In this document: positions 58,506-64,000 of the stretch, one piece after another | Layout: the number at the start of each line of letters is the position of its first letter | How positions within the stretch are numbered: position 1 is the first letter of the stretch | Assembly: GCF_020379485.1 (NCBI RefSeq) | Contig: NC_063437.1 | Coordinates: forward strand, 15,153,726-15,217,725 | Length of the DNA stretch: 64,000 nucleotides | Reading direction: 5' to 3' | Source of the DNA: Brassica napus | Lineage: Eukaryota > Streptophyta > Magnoliopsida > Brassicales > Brassicaceae | Position numbers and translations under genes: made by a program | The notes under the pieces: model-generated | Database searches by the model: none | Seen by the model: only the letters and a program-made list of their open reading frames with translations | What the model was told of the DNA's origin: nothing

Positions 58506-58711
58506 CTTACCATATTGGAGTGGTCTCGTTTGTCACATCATATATAACTAGACGTACTTCCTACGTCCACCGAGTGTGAACACTTCTCTCATTCTTGAAT
58601 ACAGGCACCACTATGACACTTACCATATTGGAGTGGTCTCGTTTGTCATATATAACTAGACGTAATTCTCACGTCCACTGAGTGTGAACACTTCTCTCAT
58701 TCTTGAACACA
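58506..58711. repeat. Tandem duplication of ~113 bp
   Basis: CTTACCATATTGGAGTGGTC through CTCTCATTCTTGAATAC at 58506-58603 recurs at 58619-58711 with a small internal deletion and few changes. Both contain ACGTCCAC(C/T)GAGTGTGAACA. Function unknown. Confidence 0.85.
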
Positions 58712-58989
58712 AAGAAAAAAATAAAGAAAAGTTTTGTCACTCTGATTCATCCATAAAATCCATAACGCTTACAACTTGAAAAATCAAAGAATTGATAGTA
58801 CCATCATTAAGAAAACAAAATTAACTTTATACACAAAATATTACCTCACAAGGGCACCTGCAATAAAATATGCTCACAACATGACCTTCAAAGTTAGAGT
58901 TTACTTCGAAACCAAGTTACACGATATATTATTCATCACTCTGCAAGAACCAACTAATATTATTATTGATTATACACTGAACTTTGTGA

Positions 58990-59168
58990 AAAGCTGCCTA
59001 CATACTATTTTTAAGGATCAAGTCGAACATATACCATTTACAAAGTTTTGTTACAAGAGATCAAACTGCTTTTAAAATGTTCGTCTAGTAATTAATTGCG
59101 AGTTGTAGAGAAACTTTGTAAATGATCTATGTTCGGCTTGATCCTTAAAAACATAGTATGTAGCCTTA
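58990..59168. repeat. Imperfect ~60-bp inverted repeat (hairpin)
   Basis: CTACATACTATTTTTAAGGA through CATTTACAAAGTTT on the left (about 58996-59047) pairs with the reverse complement of 59111-59163, with roughly ten mismatches or bulges and a loop of about 60 nt. The left arm overlaps a 99-aa frame (58776-59075) of unknown nature. A small foldback transposon or a young small-RNA precursor are both possible. Confidence 0.7.
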
Positions 59169-60031
59169 TGTTGGTTAGAAAACGTCTAACTTATGTATGT
59201 TAGACTAAAAAAACCTAGAACTAAGTTGTGGAAGTCTCTTGGTCCAGTAGTTTAACCAATAGTTCATTAATGATTCTACACCAAAATGTCTGTGTTAAAA
59301 AAAAGTTATTTAAAGCTAAATCCGGATACAGAGAGTTTCTTAAGCAAAATTTACGTCTCTTTCTTCCAATATCCCAACCTTATTTATATACTTTCCAAGA
59401 TCGGATGTCGTGCCATTTTTCCCTAGATCTACATCTACCTTCTTTTCATCTTTCCTCCAATTTTTCCATTTTCTTGAAATACGAGTTTATTTCTTTTATC
59501 ATCATGTTTTCTTCCTTTTCCTGAAATATTGTAGTGGTTTTTGTGCTAAATTGTTTTTTAATCCAGAGATTAGGAACGTTGAGTGAAGTGTGAGTGAAGG
59601 GAATAAAAGAATAGACGGCAATGCAAAATGATGTGAAGTGAAACTACAACTACAAAGTCAGTAGACGAGAGTTTATTAACTACTCATAAGTACAAATATG
59701 AATCATTTTCTTTTAGAAAAATGGACCATGGTGGGATATTTCTGATGAGCAAATAACAATTCGTAATGATGTTTTTTGCTCACCTTTTATAAATGTCAAC
59801 ACTCGACAACATGCATTATATGATCTTACTGAAGAGAAAACAAAAAAAAATGATGATTTTATGACGATAAATTCCAATTACAACAGAGAAAATTCCCGAG
59901 TTAAATAGGAATTATTTTTGAGTGCAAAATAAAAGGAATGATGGAATGCAACCACGGTTTATATAAATCAATTCATATAAAATAACAAACATTATGCAAC
60001 ACAAAATCTGATAAAAATGCAGACTTTTAGT
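59169..60031. other. Spacer with a dispersed copy of the 45-kb repeat
   Basis: The stretch 59698-59822 (ATGAATCATTTTCTTTTAGA, then GGACCATGGTGGGATATTTC and CTTTTATAAATGTCAACACT) is a diverged copy of 44955-45075 near the GATA pseudogene. The 98-aa frame at 59228-59524 has no recognised motif. Confidence 0.55.
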
Positions 60032-63000
60032 TTACTCCAAAACTGCAACTTCTTGATCAACCCTCCAAAAATTTGCATCGTTGAACTCTTTCACTCCCGA
60101 GTTTTCCTTCTGGCTTTCGTTTTCTGAAACTTTCTGAACGATATTACTACGCTTCAATGGTCCAGCTTCACCAACTATCCCTTCTTTCAAAGCCTGCTCC
60201 ATTGCTTTCTCTGTCCCTTCTGCTTCCACTCCCACAAACTCCACATCCTCTTCAAACAATGCTCTTACCACCCCCGGAGGAGGAGGCGCGCTTCTGCTTC
60301 CAGATGTTGGTGAACCGTTTGCAATAACTGGTTCCGCTTCCAGCATTGGTACATCGATGGATGGGCTCAGACCGGAGCTAGTGACTTGCATTTCAGATGA
60401 TTCATCGCTGCTCTCTGATGTTGATAATTTGTCAGGAGAGATGATGTCCTTCTGTTTCTCGGTTTGATCATCATCGTCTTCTTCTCCAACCATAACTTCA
60501 TCGTCGCTGCTACTGCTGCTGCTATTGTTGGCATTTGAGTTTCCGTTCATGTTAACGTCTTCGCTGAAAGTGTGGTCTTGGAATGTGAACCAGTCCGAGT
60601 TTGTGAGCAAGCTGCGGCCAAATAGTTATCCTTATTTTCAGATTAATTGAAGTTAAAGAAACGATGAGAACAAAGATTATTAAAACGCACCTTCCTTGGT
60701 CATCTCCAAGTCTCAAGGATGAAATTACTACTTCAGCAGATTCATCGTCAAAGTAAGCATCCTGTATACAACATGAAGACAGAAAAATGCTTCCAGGCTT
60801 CTTACATTAATGTGAAAACCAATACAAAGAGCGAAGAAAGGGACTTACAGTATCGTCTCTGTCACGAGTATTTTGGTCCTGAATACAGAGAAAACAAAAG
60901 GATTAGTTTGGTGTCTCGAGTAAATCATTGACAAAAAATGCAAGACAAGCAGCCAAAAAAAACACCTCTTCATTATCGTCGTTTCCATAGGTTCTGTAGT
61001 TAAATGCTTGGCTCAGATTATTGGCCAGAGCTGCAACATCGTAATCCCTGTCTTCCTCATCGCTATCCCTTGTTCTATCTTGTAGTGTAGTTGGGCGCCT
61101 GCATGTGGCATTAGATTTATAAGCATGACGTGAATATAGGGTCACAATGAGAAGCAACAATACTGACTATGACACCAAGACAGGTCTATTAATCTCCCAT
61201 TCAAGCACATCCCCGAGTTTTATAAAGACAACTGTATGAACCAATCCTTATGAGGATGAAATGACTGATAACTTCATGGTTACTAAATTGAGGCCAAGGA
61301 TGACACAGTGATAAGGGAGAAGAAGAGTTAATGAGAGTACCCGCATGCCCATCTGTACACATTCTCAACAGTGTTGCGCTCTTGCAGAACGCTACTTTGC
61401 CACTCCTTCCATTCACTGTTTTCCTGATGATTTCAGGGAGGATAGTACCGTAAGACACACAACGACAGTAGAAAGAAGATCACTAATGATGCTAGAACTC
61501 TAATTTGCGAACCAATTACTCACAGAGGATTGTTTGGTTGTAATACTAACCTCAAGAGATGCCTTTATCAAGACACTGGTACCACTCAACTGGACAAGTT
61601 TATTCCATAGTCGTGTGATATGTCCAACATATCCAACTCTTGGTGCCTTTTTCCCAGTGGCAGCTACGGTAGGCTGCATATCACAGAGAAAACGTGGCAG
61701 ACAAATTTGCTTCAACATATAATCATCTAAACAAGAGGACACCAAGGCTATATACCAATAATCGATTAAACAAAAAATCGAATTATACCAGATTATCACC
61801 AGAAAGAATCGAGTCTTTGTCTGATGAAAGAATTTTGGATATCAGATTGCAGTCTTTAAGGATATGGTTAATCATTGTTTCGCTCGTATTTTCCAAACAA
61901 GAGAGTATAATACTCTCCACTTGGTGATGCAGAGCGTTATTGTATGGGTACCTTCACAAGTTAAAAGTATTTAGTTCCAGGAAAATTCAACATCCAGATC
62001 AAGAGTTTGAAGTTTAGTAAAACCTTACTCGAAAAATAGTTCAAGGATCCTTTTTATTGTCCCAGAGCTCGCTAATTCTTTCCCAGCAGCTTCATTTCCA
62101 GATTTCAACAGAACGGCAATGAATTCTACAATCTGAAAAGAAAATAATCTGACTAATTGAGCCCAAGATTCCAGCAGTGTGATTCACATATCAAACGCAC
62201 AGTACACTTGCAAAAAGTCAGAAATAATTAAATTTAGAATCTGACCTTCAGACGGTGCTTTCCAAGAGGCGGTCTCAGCTCTCCATACGTTGTAGGTAAT
62301 ACTTTGCTGTCCGACGCTACACTCAGAAGCATAAGCATGTCACCTGCAGCAGAAGACATATAATCTTGTTCATATGAGGACAATGAAGAGACAAGCCTTA
62401 ATTCGACAAAACTTGCAAGACATAAATCCTACATATCAAACTTAGTGTATGAAGGAATCCCAACAACCATGGAATTAATGAAGTTCCATATCCCGTTATC
62501 TACATAAACCAAAATGAAACAGATCCAATAGAATACAACTGAGATATTGAGTAAGCAGAAACTAGACAAATAATAACAAAAAGGTGAGCGTTGTCCATGT
62601 CTATATGATTACTTCCTGTGCATCCAGCCCCAATATTATAACAAAAGAAGAAGAAAACAAAAGGAGTTTAGTGTTTAATAGCATGGGAAACCAACTTACC
62701 GAGCTTTTGTAGCATGGCACCAATAGTTTCCTGGGACACTGGAGCAGGAGATTCAAACATATGTTGACCTCTAAAAGAATTGAAGAAATACGATGAAGCA
62801 GCAGATCTCCTCGAATCTAACAGAGAGATGCACACAGTAAGTGAATGAACAATGCCAGATTTTGAATGTGAATCTTCTGTAGCATGACCAAATATCCTTG
62901 AAACGAAGCTGCAGAAAGAAGATAGAAGTTTTACCATTTCAGAAAATTCCATATATCCGCGAAAACCAGTGAAACTCAAATATGAAAGCAAAGATGACAA

Positions 63001-64000
63001 ACCCAGGGCTAGAGAGTTTTGTAGCTAAAGCTGAAGGTGCATTTCGAGTGATTGCACATAATGTTTCTGCTGCATTTGCCTGGACCTCAGGAGGACTCTG
63101 ATTCAAGTTACAGAAGGTTGTCAGAAAGTGGAACCACATAAATACTGTAATAACGACAATATTATCAATGATAAATCCCAATAAACCGCTTTTTCAAGTC
63201 TCTTTTTCTTTAGGAACAGCCTGAATTTTTATTACTTACTGATTGACTTAGTTTGTCCACAATCATTTCAAGTAAATCGCTATCAGCCAAGTATTGCATC
63301 ACATCCGGAAAATTGGGATAGACGTGATCGTCAGCCCCAACCAAGCGAACCAAAACCTACGCAAAATCACAAGAAGTTTATTCCAATTAAATCAACCAAT
63401 TAAAAGATGAGCAATGAAGTCACAACAAGTTGCACAGGGTCTCAGACAATCATTTACCTCCATAATGGATGTTATTCCAATTAAATCAACCAATTGGCTA
63501 AACACATTTTGATGCCCCTGAAACCATCAAAAGCAATCTTTAGAAACACAACCAGTGCAATACCTCCCAAAACAATCCAAAATTTAATACTGTAATCAAG
63601 ATTTGTTGTTGCATCAAGTGGTAGTTAAATTGAACAATTAGTCTCACCCTATGTGAATAAGATATTTACAAGGTAAACCGTGATGCGTGAAAAAGATAAT
63701 CAGGCAATTCTCAGAGAAAGCGGCAGTACTTACTTTTATATAGTTCATAAGTGCTGCAGTCTTTCTGATCATAAGGCATATGACAACCTAAAACAAAGAG
63801 ATAAGAGACGTAAGAACCCATCTGGCAGACCTCAAAATCAGTTACTTATTAGTAAAAAAAGAGACCTTGCCGAAATAGCCAGCCAGCAACGCGCTATGAG
63901 GACGACTTGGTTCCAAAAAGGAGAATAGTAAATCCATCAGCTACAAGATAACAGTAGACACAACAAACGAGATTAGCCAATATACATAAAACGAAACTGC
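60032..64000 (-). CDS. SIT4/PP6 phosphatase-associated (SAPS) family protein, 3' part (runs off right edge)
   Basis: Fifteen minus-strand exons are visible, in gene order: 63866-63950, 63734-63787, 63458-63517, 63240-63356, 63003-63097, 62700-62908, 62246-62343, 62029-62132, 61789-61951, 61551-61673, 61341-61423, 60966-61098, 60849-60878, 60691-60761 and 60032-60611. The start lies beyond 64000. The SAPS signature appears as LMDLLFSFLEPSRPHSALLA and GYFGKV, then VVICLMIRKTAALMNYIK and GHQNVFSQLVDLIGITSIME. The C-terminal part is acidic and serine-rich (SSSSSSDDEVMVGEEDDDD) and ends FWRVDQEVAVLE. SAPS proteins are regulatory subunits of PP6/SIT4 phosphatases. In plants they partner FyPP catalytic subunits in auxin-transport and light signalling. 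The order of neighbours fits At2g28360. No breaks seen in the visible part. Confidence 0.93.

Noticed and set aside
60719..60931. Plus-strand frame of 70 aa inside the SAPS gene
   Set aside because: Antisense shadow across introns and exons of the SAPS gene.

Overview
This is plant nuclear DNA from the mustard family, most likely Brassica or a close relative. The host genes have many short introns with GT..AG borders, the spacers are very AT-rich and full of small DNA transposons, and the genes follow the order of the Arabidopsis thaliana chromosome 2 segment around At2g28305 to At2g28360. That synteny is recalled from memory and was not searched.

Layout. 1-5.7 kb: one strand of a PIF/Harbinger-type transposon, with the start of a transposase (cut by the window edge) and a complete three-exon Myb/SANT-like accessory protein, followed by a separate non-autonomous element with terminal arrays of a GATCTGC motif. 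5.7-24 kb: a gene-poor, AT-rich stretch holding a Stowaway-like MITE (TA target duplication), a Tourist-like MITE (TTA duplication), two hAT-like MITEs (8-bp duplications), a CACTA end with a GC-rich minisatellite, and a LINE tail. 24.4-27.8 kb: a LOG1-like cytokinin-activating gene in seven exons. 28.2-32.4 kb: a LINE fragment apparently interrupted by a decayed hAT transposase, a GC-rich repeat-like island and another Stowaway-like MITE. 33.1-35.4 kb: an 11-exon DUF707 gene. 37.4-39.1 kb: a seven-exon UDP-xylose transporter (UXT1-like). 40.4-40.8 kb: a fragment resembling nucleoporin NUP160. 42.6-43.8 kb: a GATA factor (GATA13-like), with a broken tandem copy at 45.4-46.3 kb. 46.9-48.8 kb: a receptor-like protein gene broken by an internal deletion and frameshift. 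49.2-56.2 kb: a long-TIR Mutator-like element, then two nearly identical 2.6-kb segments, each carrying about 1.4 kb of degenerate telomere-like (TTTAGGG) repeats. 60.0-64.0 kb: the 3' part of a SIT4/PP6 phosphatase-associated (SAPS) gene, which runs off the right edge.

The host genes are not a functional cluster. They are conserved neighbours in cytokinin activation, Golgi sugar transport, transcription and phosphatase regulation. The notable points are structural. The genes expected between UXT1 and GATA13, and ARF10 between GATA13 and the SAPS gene, are absent; repeats and broken genes occupy those places. A telomere-like minisatellite segment was tandemly duplicated, with one breakpoint inside a foldback element whose loop is inverted in the second copy. 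At least seven sites carry minute poly(A/T) insertions of about 9-21 bp between 12-15 bp direct repeats. These look like ultra-short products of LINE-type retrotransposition and are not a named feature class. I saw no tRNA, rRNA or CRISPR-like structure.
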